Positions 26,592-35,377 of a stretch of 64,000 bases of DNA are shown here, one piece after another. The stretch covers positions 226,187-290,186 of the forward strand of contig JBFXKW010000003.1 in NCBI GenBank assembly GCA_050173345.1, in the 5' to 3' direction. This DNA comes from SHWC01 sp050173345. Lineage in GTDB: Bacteria > Pseudomonadota > Alphaproteobacteria > UBA828. Each line of letters opens with the position of its first letter. Within the stretch, counting starts at the first letter, position 1. Made by a program: the position numbers and the translations under genes. The notes below the pieces were generated by a model. The model had not been told where the DNA came from and did no database searches. It saw only the letters and a list, made by a program, of their open reading frames with translations.

Positions 26592-26790
26592 GGTCGTTCT
26601 CCATTCGGTTAGGGTTTCATCGACTACGCCAACCGATCGATCCGGGCGGCAGAGCCGGCGCTGCACCGCCAGGGGAACGGGCAACACGGGCCTACGCCAA
26701 GGGCTTCGGTCCGCAGGCGGGGGCTGGTGCGGGCAGCCCGTTGCAGCACCGGCGCGCCCGGTCAGGTTCAGGCGTAGTGAGTCGATGAAA
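26592..26790 (-). promoter_or_regulatory. long structured 5' leader, related to the ardC leader
   Basis: The 200 bases upstream of the small gene at 26591 resemble those upstream of ardC (36529-36720): both have GG-AACGG-CAACACGGG and GCGGGCA-CCCGTTG...GCGCGCCCGG blocks in the same order and at similar distance from the start. A palindromic ACCGG-GCGCG-CCGGT lies inside. A shared promoter/operator or structured untranslated region is likely. Confidence 0.5.
26731..26769 (+). repeat. 39-bp perfect direct repeat, left copy
   Basis: Identical to 28371-28409, with looser similarity over about 30 further bases on the right side (to about 26800). The two copies bracket the unrecognised gene at 27246-28292. 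The core GCACCGGCGCGCCCGG is also similar to the ardC leader. Confidence 0.85.
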
Positions 26791-26913
26791 AGGCCCGGCC
26801 GATGAGAGCGCCTGTAGACAGCCGCATCCGCAAACGAGAGCGCATGAAGCCCATCGCAGACCAGCCGGCGCACCTTGTGCGCCAGACACGCCGCGCCCTG
26901 GCGACCCTATGCG

Positions 26914-26977
26914 TTCGGACCCCCGTGCAACGGTCATAAGGGAACGGCGATTGCCGGAGGCCTCGGCGCGGTTGCCT
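26914..26977 (+). repeat. 64-bp imperfect direct repeat, left copy
   Basis: Similar to 30592-30653, sharing a perfect 20-nt core GCGATTGCCGGAGGCCTCGG (26948-26967 and 30624-30643). Together the two copies enclose 3.6 kb with three unrecognised genes and a resolvase remnant. Confidence 0.8.
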
Positions 26978-27245
26978 GGCAAGGCCGCGCAGAGCCTCTC
27001 ACTGCTGGCGTCGCATCGCAGGGACTAGCCAGCCGGACGCTAGGTCCGGCGAAAAGCGACCACTGAGGCGCCGTCGAGTACATGCAGCCGCTTCATGGTT
27101 AACGGGACATTTACCATTTTTGCTTAGAATTCACATAATACAGTTCGAATTTATACAGAAAAAAGTGATCGTGCTGGGCGAAACCGATAGCAATAACTTC
27201 AGAGCCATTAATCCTGATGACTACTTTGATCAGTCGCAAGCCAGA

Positions 27246-28292
27246 ATGGCGACGAAAACGACAACGATACAGGCTCGCCCTGCCGTCGCTGGTGAGGAGG
27301 TCATCACGGTGATGAAGGATGGTCACGTCGAGACAAGAAACACAGCCAAGGCCGGCGACTACATTGTCACCAACCCGGACGGTGAGCGCTATATCGTTCC
27401 CGGCGAAAAATTCGAGAGCAAGTACGCGCCGACGGAAACGCCTGGCGTCTACAGACCAGCCGGCGGTCCAGTCAAGGTCATGACGCTCCAAGAGGATGTG
27501 TCCTTCAAGGCGCCCTGGGGCGAAGAGATGAGGATCAGGGCAGATGGTGTGCTTGTCTACAACGGTCTGGGTGATGTGTATGGAATTCAGCCAGACGAGT
27601 TCAGAAGAACGTACGCCTTTGTTGACGTCGATCCCGCGCGTGACGTGGCGCGCTCGGCATCCCATGCCGATGACGTTCTGAATAAGATCGGCAGGCTCGG
27701 CGCGGTCGGCGGCCTTGTTGTCGGCGCATACCTCGCCCTCGAGGGTGACCTCGAAGCTGCTGCGGCTGTTGTCATCCCCGGAGCCGAGACGACCATGGCG
27801 TTGGCGGACGGAGACTTCGACCATGCGGTCACCGCCACCGTCGACGAGTTTACTTTCGGCGCCGCCAGTCTGATCGCAAGTATCGAGTTCAAGCCGATCG
27901 AACTTGACGACGACGAGAGGGCGTTTTTTGATATCTATGACCGCTTACCTTCACAGGCCACCGACAACATGCCGCCTGAGGTGGCCAGCCTGGCGGTATT
28001 CAAGACTTTGATCGTGGACGCCGAATCCAGGATCGCGGCGCAGGTTGGCGCCGTTGGCTTCGACGCAGCGAGCGCACGCCAAGCTGCTCAGAGCGACCTC
28101 GATCACGTTCAGCAACTCTACCAGCAGCAGTTCGATGAACTTCAAAGCGACGGCGGGCTCGATGTCGTGGTCTCCTATCTCAACGTCCGCCCCGCAGATC
28201 TGGATCACCCGCATGATCCAGCCGCATGCACCGAGGCTGAGCCGGAGGGGACGACCCTGTATCCCCTCGATGTCCGCATTCCAAGTCCTTAA
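27246..28292 (+). CDS. unrecognised cargo protein, possibly toxin-like
   Basis: 348 aa from the ATG at 27246; earlier GTG starts at 27165/27171 or a TTG at 27120 are possible since no strong ribosome-binding site decides. The N-terminal half has a beta-rich pattern with AGDYIVTNPDGERYIVPGEKFESKYAPTE-like spacing (a Gly-Asp-Tyr-Ile-Val turn and a Pro-Gly-Glu-Lys loop) repeated loosely around SFKAPWGEEMRIRADGVLVY. The middle (about 150-240) is alanine- and glycine-rich and partly hydrophobic. The last 100 residues are helical. I know no family. It lies alone between two 39-bp direct repeats, which suggests it was inserted or duplicated as a cassette. Confidence 0.6.
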   Translation: MATKTTTIQARPAVAGEEVITVMKDGHVETRNTAKAGDYIVTNPDGERYIVPGEKFESKYAPTETPGVYRPAGGPVKVMTLQEDVSFKAPWGEEMRIRADGVLVYNGLGDVYGIQPDEFRRTYAFVDVDPARDVARSASHADDVLNKIGRLGAVGGLVVGAYLALEGDLEAAAAVVIPGAETTMALADGDFDHAVTATVDEFTFGAASLIASIEFKPIELDDDERAFFDIYDRLPSQATDNMPPEVASLAVFKTLIVDAESRIAAQVGAVGFDAASARQAAQSDLDHVQQLYQQQFDELQSDGGLDVVVSYLNVRPADLDHPHDPAACTEAEPEGTTLYPLDVRIPSP

Positions 28293-28370
28293 GGGGCGCG
28301 GGTCTCGGAGCGCACCAAACCCGCCATGCCGTCGCCGCCCGCCTCGCCGTCACCACCGGCACGCTGGCAT

Positions 28371-28409
28371 GGGCAGCCCGTTGCAGCACCGGCGCGCCCG
28401 GTCAGGTTC
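28371..28409 (+). repeat. 39-bp perfect direct repeat, right copy
   Basis: Identical to 26731-26769. The 400-bp stretch 28293-28692 holding this copy contains no credible gene; it looks like a second, decaying copy of the leader upstream of the gene at 26591, including a GCAGACCAGCCG block. Confidence 0.85.
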
Positions 28410-28692
28410 CGGCGTGATCAGTTGATGAAAACCCGGCCGAAGAGAGAGCCTGCAGACACGGCCTCAACCGCAGACCAGCCGCACTGCACCACTGCACCCG
28501 CCGAAAGCTGTGTGCGCCGGAACGCTCGGTCACCCGCCAACACAATGCGGCACGCAATCGGCCGCGGCCCCAGCCGGCGCTTAGGCAGAAGGAATTCACA
28601 AGTCAGGGAGACTATCGCCTGTCGGTATGTCCTGGTATGGACGTTCATTCCACCGCACTGGACTGACGAGGATGGCTGAATCCGGGGCAAGC

Positions 28693-29046
28693 TTAGGGGT
28701 TGTCGGCCTGACTGTGGAACGTATGGGCGAGCAGGTCGAACTTGTCTGACTTGGTGAGATCCTCTCTCATCTCGCCCAGGATAATGCGGCCCGTCAGTGC
28801 GTCGAGGTGCGCGGTCACCAGCTCACCCTCACTGTCATTAAAGGCGATGCCGAGCCTTGCGACCTTGCCGGGATCATCGCTGTCGGCCTTGCCGGCCCAG
28901 ACGATTTCCTGGCCATTCCGAAGAGTAATAGGCTGTATTTCCGCGAAGCGAAACCCGTAGTCAAACAGATCGTCACGCACCTTGGTCATATCGATGTTGT
29001 TGACTACTTCTAGCTGCGTTTCGTTGTATTCAGGTAAGCCGTTCAC
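28693..29046 (-). CDS. small hypothetical cargo protein
   Basis: 117 aa from a GTG at 29046; an internal ATG at 28989 is an alternative. The composition is acidic with alternating strands and helices (DDLFDYGFRFAEIQPITLRNGQEIVWAGKAD, then GRIILGEMREDLT). No membrane segment or known motif. Preceded by an AT-rich stretch likely to hold its promoter. Could be an immunity- or antitoxin-like partner of neighbouring cargo, which is speculation. Confidence 0.55.
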   Translation of the reverse strand: MNGLPEYNETQLEVVNNIDMTKVRDDLFDYGFRFAEIQPITLRNGQEIVWAGKADSDDPGKVARLGIAFNDSEGELVTAHLDALTGRIILGEMREDLTKSDKFDLLAHTFHSQADNP

Positions 29047-29206
29047 AAATTGATTTCTTTGTTCAAATTAGCATCTATAATAGCGTAAATATGTTGATAT
29101 TAAATGAACGCGAGATGCTTCTCCGACGTCGGGTGGTGGAAATGGTGGCCTGTGAAATAAGGTGCGCCGATCTCATATGGGCGTCACGACACAGGAAGCC
29201 AATGAG
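29047..29206. promoter_or_regulatory. AT-rich promoter region between two leftward cargo genes
   Basis: 160 bases with markedly low GC (especially 29045-29105), in line with a promoter for the leftward gene at 29046. No gene is seen. Confidence 0.35.
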
Positions 29207-29782
29207 TCAGCTCCTGACAAGACGAACATGTAACTCGTAGCTCTTCGGGCTCAAATAACAACTCCCGTCGAGGAAACTTTGTTCCCAGACAAAGGCCGTG
29301 TAGTCAAGGTACTCAGTGGACGACCAATACCTGGCCGGGTCTCGACCGGCTTCATTGAAACCACCGATGCTGGCATGGTATTCGAACAGGACATTCAGCT
29401 CGCTTTGCGTTGGGATGCGGAACGCGCCTTTGGGATGGCCGTGGCCTTCGAAGCTGTCGGCGTACTCCATTGCCGCTTTCCATTTCATGGTCAGCGGCGC
29501 ATCAGCGGGAAGCACGTATAACGGTTTGCCCGTATGCGGAGAAATGCCGGCATAGATCGTGCCGTCGTCCATCCTGTCCCCGACTTCGCGGGCAGTGGCG
29601 ACCCGATCGCTGGTATCGCGGGTCTTCAGCACGACCGTGCCATTCACGCCCCGAATGAAGACAGCACTTTCGAGGGACAGATGATGCGCTACTAGCGTGT
29701 CAAGGCGTACCGGAATCGCCGCTATCACGGTCTCGCCATTCCGGTCCAGTTCTTTGCTAACATAGCGCATCGACTTTCTCAT
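29207..29782 (-). CDS. DUF1566 / C-type-lectin-like domain protein
   Basis: 191 aa from the ATG at 29782 (a second ATG is at 29770). Residues 80-190 fit the DUF1566-like plan: GTIYAGISPHTGKPLYVLPAD, then a helix with MKWKAAMEYADS, then WRIPT-like FRIPTQSELNVLFE, RYWSSTEY and a C-terminal HVRLVRS. This is a formylglycine-enzyme/lectin-like fold often used for ligand display on mobile elements and prophages. No signal peptide is visible. No reverse transcriptase is near, so a diversity-generating role is not supported. Function unknown. Confidence 0.65.
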   Translation of the reverse strand: MRKSMRYVSKELDRNGETVIAAIPVRLDTLVAHHLSLESAVFIRGVNGTVVLKTRDTSDRVATAREVGDRMDDGTIYAGISPHTGKPLYVLPADAPLTMKWKAAMEYADSFEGHGHPKGAFRIPTQSELNVLFEYHASIGGFNEAGRDPARYWSSTEYLDYTAFVWEQSFLDGSCYLSPKSYELHVRLVRS

Positions 29783-30209
29783 TCAAAGATCTCATTGTAA
29801 TATTGTTGCCATCGTTTTCTATAACGCATCTACAATACAATGTCAAATGTGTGCCTCGGAAGAATGTAATGATCATATAGTAGGCATCATTGAGCGTGTT
29901 TGTTGTCATGCTCCCCGGACTGTCGGACGCCCTTCATATTTCCATGGCGCCCTGATTGCTTTCGGGCGATCAAGCCAGGCTCTGCGTGCACTTGCAGCGA
30001 TGGCCGACCCGCGTGGCCGCTCAAGCGAGTCCGCCGGTAGTCATAAGATCGGCCATGCGCGCGTCTCCACGGACGAACAGAATCTCGACTCGACGACACC
30101 GGCGGCCGGCCCATTGTTTCAGACGATTGGCACGCTTGTCAAAAGATATTATTGACATGTAATAGTATAGTACAGTAAACGAATATTTGTCAGAATTGTC
30201 GTAAATATA
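29783..30209. other. 427-bp region holding only a resolvase remnant
   Basis: Apart from the recombinase fragment at 30045-30089, no gene is supported. Both ends are AT-rich (29790-29840 and 30150-30215), probably promoters for the flanking genes. Confidence 0.4.
30045..30089 (+). pseudogene. N-terminal remnant of a serine resolvase
   Basis: Fifteen codons encode KIGHARVSTDEQNLD, matching the catalytic N-terminus of Tn3-family resolvases (including the serine of VST). Compare MKIGYARVSTDEQTLD of the intact resolvase at 39670-40281. Homology stops abruptly after the Asp, and there is no start codon or downstream catalytic domain, so this is a truncated copy. It may mark an old recombination breakpoint in the cargo pocket. 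Confidence 0.75.
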
Positions 30210-30614
30210 ATGGATAAAATGAAAGAACGTCATCCTATGGATCGTTATTCGATAGCGCATCGCATCGGCAGGCTCTGTACCGCCGAAAGACTCGTTGCCC
30301 TGTCTTTTGGTGGCGCGTTCGTCGCCGCTGCCTTCGGACTTGCTATCGCCATGGCGCGCGACGAGCACGACGCCGCCTGCCGCGCAACGGATAACGAGTT
30401 CGCGGCCGCTTTCACTGAGGCAGTCCAGCACGACGATCCGCCGCCCGACCTGCGCTCCCGCTTCGACGAGCAAATGACCGCCTTCCAGAGCAGCCACCGC
30501 GGCTGGCATCCATGCGACTTCCCGCTCACGAGGGGAAAGATGAGCAGCACTCTCCGCCGCGAGCAGACACCACCTCCGCACCAGCTCCGCCTTCGGACCC
30601 TCGCGCAACGGTGA
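30210..30614 (+). CDS. small single-helix membrane protein
   Basis: 134 aa (or shorter from an ATG at 30240). One hydrophobic segment is visible (LVALSFGGAFVAAAFGLAIAMA, about 29-50), followed by an acidic soluble tail. The last few codons run into the repeat copy at 30592, so the original C-terminus may have been replaced. It precedes the coupling-protein gene by 84 bases. No family recognised; the gene might be a remnant. Confidence 0.45.
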   Translation: MDKMKERHPMDRYSIAHRIGRLCTAERLVALSFGGAFVAAAFGLAIAMARDEHDAACRATDNEFAAAFTEAVQHDDPPPDLRSRFDEQMTAFQSSHRGWHPCDFPLTRGKMSSTLRREQTPPPHQLRLRTLAQR

Positions 30615-30653
30615 CGAAGGAGGGCGATTGCCGGAGGCCTCGGTGCGGTTGCC
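30592..30653 (+). repeat. 64-bp imperfect direct repeat, right copy
   Basis: Partner of 26914-26977 with a 20-nt identical core at 30624-30643. It lies just before the coupling-protein gene. Confidence 0.8.
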
Positions 30654-30698
30654 AGTCCGGCGTCCCGCGGTCAAACTGCCCCGCTGAGGCAGGGCGGG

Positions 30699-32264
30699 AT
30701 GGCAAAATCCAGGGGCAAGCTTTCGGAGGAATTCGCCGCCAGGTTCGGCGAAGGCATGCGCGGCCTTCCCGACACCTTTCACCGGTACCAACCGCTACGC
30801 GCGCCGCGGTTCGCGCGCTTCCAGGACGTCTATGACAGCGCCGGCCTCGAATATGACTGGGACGATCCGGGCCGCAAGCTCCTCGTCGGCGCGCTCGACG
30901 ACAAGCCCGTTGGGATCGCCGACAACCGCCACCACATCATCGTCGCCGGCTCCCGCGCCGGCAAATCCGTCACCATCGTCAACAATCTGCTGTTCACGCG
31001 CGCCTCGGTCCTGTGCATGGACCCGAAGGCGGAGCTGGCCAGCATCACGGCGCTGCGCCGCCGCGAGCTGGGGCAGCGCGTTCATGTGCTCGATCCCTTC
31101 GGCATCGCCGCCGGTCCCGCCTCCGCTTTCCGGGCGCGGTTCAACCCGCTCGCCGCGCTAACACCGGACAATCCCTTCATCATCGAGGACGCGGCGCAGA
31201 TCGCCGACGGCCTGGTTGTCCAGACCGGGGCCGAAAAGGACCCGCACTGGAACGAAAGCGCGAAGGAAGGGCTTACGGGCCTGATCCTGCATGTCGTGAC
31301 CGATCCGCGCTTCGAAGGCCGGCGGACGTTGGTCGCCGTGCGCGAGCTGAGCGCGGACATGCTCGCCCCTCTTCCCGGTGCCGACGATGACGACGAGGGA
31401 CCTGAATTCGCGCTCGAAGCCGAGATGCTGGAGAACGCAAGGCGCCTGCGCGAAGAGGAAGGCCTGGCCGACCTCGCCGCCGCGCTGGAGGGTGCCACGC
31501 ACGGCTTTTTCGACAAGCCGCCGACCGAGCGCGGCAGCGTGCTCTCGACTGTCCGGCGCTTCACGCAGTTCCTCGACTATCCCAGCATGAAGGATGTGCT
31601 CTCCGGCCACGACTTCGGCCTGCGGGATTTGAAGGCCGATGCGAACGGCGTGTCGGTGTTCGTGTGCCTGCCGGCGATGCGCATGGGCACGTGCAGCTCG
31701 TGGCTGCGCATCATCGTCAACCAGCTCCTCGACGCGATGGAGCGCGAGCGCACGGTGCCGAAGGCGCCGGTGCTCGTGATCCTCGATGAATTCCCCGTCC
31801 TCGGTTACATGCGGCAGTTGCAGGATGCCGCCGGGCAGATCGCCTCCTTCCACGTCAAGCTCGTCATCATCATCCAGGATATCACGCAGGTCAAAGCGCT
31901 CTACGCGGACCGCTGGGAGACGTTCTTCGGCAATGCCGGCGTCTGGCAGTTCTTCGGCAACACCGATGTCAGCACGCTCGAATATATGAGCAAGAAGCTC
32001 GGCAAGGTCGCGATCGAAACCACCGACGTCATGGTGCGCTCGGCGGATGATGTAACGGCGCCGGCCCGCGCCCGCCAGTTCACGACCGAGGATCTGATGG
32101 CGCCGGAGGAATGCGCCCGCACCTTCGCGCGCAATGACCCGCTCAAGCGCCAGCTTGTGATCTGGGCCGATGCCGCGCCGATGATCCTGCAGCGGATCGA
32201 GTATTTCGACGAGCGCGGGCCGTTCCGGCAGCAATTCCGGGGCCGGTTCACGCCGCGCGACTGA
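30699..32264 (+). CDS. VirD4/TraG-like conjugative coupling ATPase
   Basis: 521 aa. Walker A is IVAGSRAGKSVTIVNNLL (core at 84-91) and Walker B is PVLVILDEFPVLGYM near 355-369; VKLVIIIQDITQVKALY after it is the family's third conserved region. Coupling proteins link the relaxase-DNA complex to a type IV secretion channel. The usual N-terminal pair of membrane helices is absent, and the sequence begins with a short basic region, so this is a soluble short form as seen in several integrative elements. It leads a rightward set of four genes ending with an AAA+ protein. Confidence 0.9.
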   Translation: MAKSRGKLSEEFAARFGEGMRGLPDTFHRYQPLRAPRFARFQDVYDSAGLEYDWDDPGRKLLVGALDDKPVGIADNRHHIIVAGSRAGKSVTIVNNLLFTRASVLCMDPKAELASITALRRRELGQRVHVLDPFGIAAGPASAFRARFNPLAALTPDNPFIIEDAAQIADGLVVQTGAEKDPHWNESAKEGLTGLILHVVTDPRFEGRRTLVAVRELSADMLAPLPGADDDDEGPEFALEAEMLENARRLREEEGLADLAAALEGATHGFFDKPPTERGSVLSTVRRFTQFLDYPSMKDVLSGHDFGLRDLKADANGVSVFVCLPAMRMGTCSSWLRIIVNQLLDAMERERTVPKAPVLVILDEFPVLGYMRQLQDAAGQIASFHVKLVIIIQDITQVKALYADRWETFFGNAGVWQFFGNTDVSTLEYMSKKLGKVAIETTDVMVRSADDVTAPARARQFTTEDLMAPEECARTFARNDPLKRQLVIWADAAPMILQRIEYFDERGPFRQQFRGRFTPRD

Positions 32265-32355
32265 TTGCCACCTCCGCGCGGATTTCACGAGGAGTCCAGG
32301 TTGCGGGAATGATCACTTCGGCAAGCAGGACCAACAATCCTGCGGAGCCTGCCGA

Positions 32356-33045
32356 ATGTCGTTTCTCAAGCCCAAAGTCGAGCAACCGCTGAAGGGGGGG
32401 TTCCGGGTCTACACGAGAACGGACTGGCGCGGCCGCACCTGGCAGGTCGCGAAATTCTCGTCCCTGCATCCGTTCGCAGCACGCTGCGCCGATACCCTCG
32501 GGAAAGCATCCAGCGCAGGTCTGTGCATCGGCGGACTGTATCTCCTGGCCGTAAGTCACGTGAAGGAGCGGTTGGTTTGGGTTGCGGCATTCCTGCCACT
32601 TTGCTTGGTCGGTATTTGTCAAAAATTGTTCCGCCGCTTGTTTCGTGCGCGCCGCGCGGTCTGGTTCAACGATGATTTCGTGCGCATTCGAGGCAAGCGC
32701 TACAACCGCCATCAGCTTCGCGGCTTCGCTGCGCGAGAGGACGATCCAAAGGCCCACGATGAGCAACGGCTCGCCGCACACAGGCAGCAACAGGCGAGAA
32801 GGAGGCCAAATCCTTCCCCGCCACCGCCGCTCTACTATGGTCCGGAAACACGAACCATCGTCGGTGTCTTTGATGTTGGCATGGTGAAGGTCCGCAAGGT
32901 CTATGGCCTAGCGAACGTTAACGACATCCTGGTCCTGCTCAACGGCATCAACGATGCCCATAATGCCAGGCTTGGTGCGGGCATTGGCCGGCCGGTCGAT
33001 CCGGCCGCCGACAATCCGCCCGGCCGCGGCGGCATTCCGGACTGA
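32356..33045 (+). CDS. hypothetical membrane protein behind the coupling ATPase
   Basis: 229 aa. Two hydrophobic segments lie at about 50-66 (ASSAGLCIGGLYLLAVS) and 73-90 (LVWVAAFLPLCLVGICQ), followed by a long basic, proline-rich soluble part and a C-terminal domain with GPETRTIVGVFDVGMVKVRKVYGLANVNDILVLLNG. No family recognised. Three bases separate it from the next gene, so it is probably co-transcribed. It could anchor the soluble coupling protein, which is inference. Confidence 0.65.
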   Translation: MSFLKPKVEQPLKGGFRVYTRTDWRGRTWQVAKFSSLHPFAARCADTLGKASSAGLCIGGLYLLAVSHVKERLVWVAAFLPLCLVGICQKLFRRLFRARRAVWFNDDFVRIRGKRYNRHQLRGFAAREDDPKAHDEQRLAAHRQQQARRRPNPSPPPPLYYGPETRTIVGVFDVGMVKVRKVYGLANVNDILVLLNGINDAHNARLGAGIGRPVDPAADNPPGRGGIPD

Positions 33046-33048
33046 GCC

Positions 33049-33633
33049 ATGAGCGACGAGGCTCTCACCCCGCGCCAGCTTGCCGAACAGCGTGTGCACG
33101 ACCGTTTCGAGAAGCGACGTTCGGACCTCTTTAAGCGGCAGAGGGCTGCCCTTGACGCCCTCTTGCGCCGACAGAATGAAGAGCGTTCCCGCCTTAAGGA
33201 TAAAAAGGCGCTGGCCAGGCAACAGAAGCAAGAGGCCCTGGATGCGCACGATCGGTACTGGAAACTGCTGGAAAATCGCCGCCTCTCAAACGCCACAAAC
33301 TGTGCACCGAGCCCGGGCGCGTCCGGTCGGCGGCGCGACGTAAAGGCCGAACACGACGAGCGGCGTGAGCAGTGGCTGCGACAGGGCGAGGCCATAGAGA
33401 AGGCATTCGACGAGCGGCTCGAAACGCTGCGCGACGCTGAGATCGACCTGGTAGCGCATCATTCCCGACAACGCGACAGCCATGAGCGCTGTGAGCGCCT
33501 CGCGCAGGACGATCTCGCCCGGCGTCAGGCGAAATCTTTCGAATCCGCGGTCAGGCGCGAGCTTGCCGTCGGCGAGCGCGGTGCGCAGCGCGCTTTTGTC
33601 CGACACGCCCGGGACGCCGGGCGGGAGCGATAG
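33049..33633 (+). CDS. charged coiled-coil protein
   Basis: 194 aa, about half charged residues, predicted to be mostly coiled coil (repeated ERRSDLFKRQRAAL and RREQWLRQGEAIEKAFDERLE patterns). A middle segment rich in Asn, Pro and Gly (about 83-96) breaks the helix and might mark a frameshift. The composition resembles the C-terminal coil of the relaxase. It ends 10 bases before the AAA+ protein start. Real coding seems likely but not certain. Confidence 0.5.
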   Translation: MSDEALTPRQLAEQRVHDRFEKRRSDLFKRQRAALDALLRRQNEERSRLKDKKALARQQKQEALDAHDRYWKLLENRRLSNATNCAPSPGASGRRRDVKAEHDERREQWLRQGEAIEKAFDERLETLRDAEIDLVAHHSRQRDSHERCERLAQDDLARRQAKSFESAVRRELAVGERGAQRAFVRHARDAGRER

Positions 33634-33643
33634 GGAAAGCGCT

Positions 33644-35275
33644 ATGGGACGCATGGCTGATTTCCTGTACGCGATCGACGAGGCCATGACGGTCGTCGGT
33701 CTCCTGCGTCATCTGCCTCTGCCGTTGTCGATGAAGTTCGACCTGTTCGACGACATGCGGCTGAGCGGCTACCGCGGCAATCTCTCCGGAGGACAGCCGC
33801 AGACGCGCGCCCAGGCGCGCGCGGTGCTGGGGCTCACCGGCCCGCAGTCGGTCGATGACCGTCAGCTCAGGCAGCAAACGAAAAGGGCGGGCAAGCGGTG
33901 CTGGCGGCGGCATGGCGGCGTGTCTGTCGAACTATTCGACATCTGCTCCGCCTACTTGATCCTGAAAGGCGTGCGGGCCATCTTCGAGCCCGAGAAGTTC
34001 GGGCTGCCGGCATCGCCCCGGGTCGCCTGGGGCGGGGACAAGGACCGGTTTCTGGAGATTGAACTGGCCGGCCGCACCATCGAGGAGAGGGCGCGGGAAG
34101 CGATTGTCGGCGTACTGCGCGTCAAGGAGCTTGCGGCGAAGAACGGCTGGGAAGCTTCCGCGGATATCGTCGTGCAAGACGGACCCGAAGCGGACGAAGA
34201 GCGCCTGCTCCTGCTGCTCGCTTCGGACAAACTCTGCATACACGTCACGAACCGGCCGCGCCACACCTGTGCCAACGAACCCGCAGTGCGGTCGGCATTC
34301 GAACGGATGTGGCGGGGTTATTCCCGCTACAAGGATGACCCCTTCCAGTTGTTTGCATGGTCTCACGGCCTGGATGCCGAAGCGGTATGGTCAAAAAACC
34401 CCGCGGCCACTGCCACGAAGCCCGCGGTGGCACCGGCATCTCCCGCAACTGCCGGCAGCGGCCGGAGCGCACGCGAAGAGCTGCGCGCCATGATCGGTCT
34501 GAAGGCTGTCAAGGACGAGGTCGAGTCCTATGCGCGCATGATCAAGTATACGCGCGACCGGCAGAGGGCGGGCTTCGAAACACCGCCGATGTCGCTGCAT
34601 CTGGTGTTCACCGGCAATCCCGGTACCGGCAAGACAACGGTGGCGCGCCTGGTGGCGGCCAGTCTGCGCGAACTGGGCGTCCTCGCAAAGGGGCATCTCG
34701 TCGAAGTCGATCGCGGCAAGCTCGTCGGCGAATATATCGGTCAGACGGCGCCGAAAGTGACGGCAGTGGTCGAGGAAGCGCTCGATGGCGTGCTGTTCGT
34801 CGATGAAGCCTACGCGCTTACCCCCAAGGACAGCGGACGTGACTTCGGACAGGAGGCCGCGGCGACGCTGCTCAAGCTCATGGAAGATAACCGTGAGCGG
34901 CTCGTCGTCATCGTCGCCGGCTACACCGAGGAAATGCAGCGCTTCATCGACTCAAATCCGGGTCTCAGGTCGCGCTTCAAGAGGACCATCCATTTTCCCG
35001 ACTATGGCGCAGGCGAACTTGGACAAATCTTCGAGAAGATGGCGAAGGACGCGGATTACATTCTGTCCGATGCCGCACGCGCCAAGCTGAGTGAGGTGAT
35101 GACAAACGTCTATGCCGCGCGCCGCAAAGGGTTCGGCAACGGGCGCGCCGTCCGCAACGTCTTTGAGGGAACGATCGAACGGCACGCAAGCCGTCTCGCC
35201 GCCGTGAAAAAGCCGACAAGGACCGCGCTGACGGTCCTTGAGGCCGATGACATCGCCGCTCAGCCGGCCGGCTGA
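33644..35275 (+). CDS. AAA+ ATPase of the CbxX/CfqX-SpoVK type
   Basis: 543 aa from the ATG at 33644, with AGGGAAA about 10 bases upstream. Residues about 275-530 form a single AAA+ module: Walker A FTGNPGTGKTTVARL (324-331 core), sensor/pore region VGEYIGQTAPKV, Walker B GVLFVDEAYALTP, sensor 1 VVIVAGYTEEM, and arginine finger LRSRFKR. This is the CbbX/SpoVK/EccA subfamily, which remodels protein complexes. The N-terminal 270 residues are unrelated to the usual partners and include a predicted substrate-binding region. In this setting it may assemble or disassemble a conjugation or defence complex. Confidence 0.85.
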   Translation: MGRMADFLYAIDEAMTVVGLLRHLPLPLSMKFDLFDDMRLSGYRGNLSGGQPQTRAQARAVLGLTGPQSVDDRQLRQQTKRAGKRCWRRHGGVSVELFDICSAYLILKGVRAIFEPEKFGLPASPRVAWGGDKDRFLEIELAGRTIEERAREAIVGVLRVKELAAKNGWEASADIVVQDGPEADEERLLLLLASDKLCIHVTNRPRHTCANEPAVRSAFERMWRGYSRYKDDPFQLFAWSHGLDAEAVWSKNPAATATKPAVAPASPATAGSGRSAREELRAMIGLKAVKDEVESYARMIKYTRDRQRAGFETPPMSLHLVFTGNPGTGKTTVARLVAASLRELGVLAKGHLVEVDRGKLVGEYIGQTAPKVTAVVEEALDGVLFVDEAYALTPKDSGRDFGQEAAATLLKLMEDNRERLVVIVAGYTEEMQRFIDSNPGLRSRFKRTIHFPDYGAGELGQIFEKMAKDADYILSDAARAKLSEVMTNVYAARRKGFGNGRAVRNVFEGTIERHASRLAAVKKPTRTALTVLEADDIAAQPAG

Positions 35276-35377
35276 AGGCCCGCGAAATGGCCGGCGGCGC
35301 TGCGCAGCCCGCGATGTCATTCTGAATGGTAGCAGCCGCCGGACCGCGCGAACGCGCGATCCGGCGAGCCGGGCGGC

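Noticed and set aside
29207..29782. Diversity-generating retroelement target gene
   Set aside because: The DUF1566/lectin-like fold is compatible, but no reverse transcriptase, template repeat or variable-region repeat was seen in the window.
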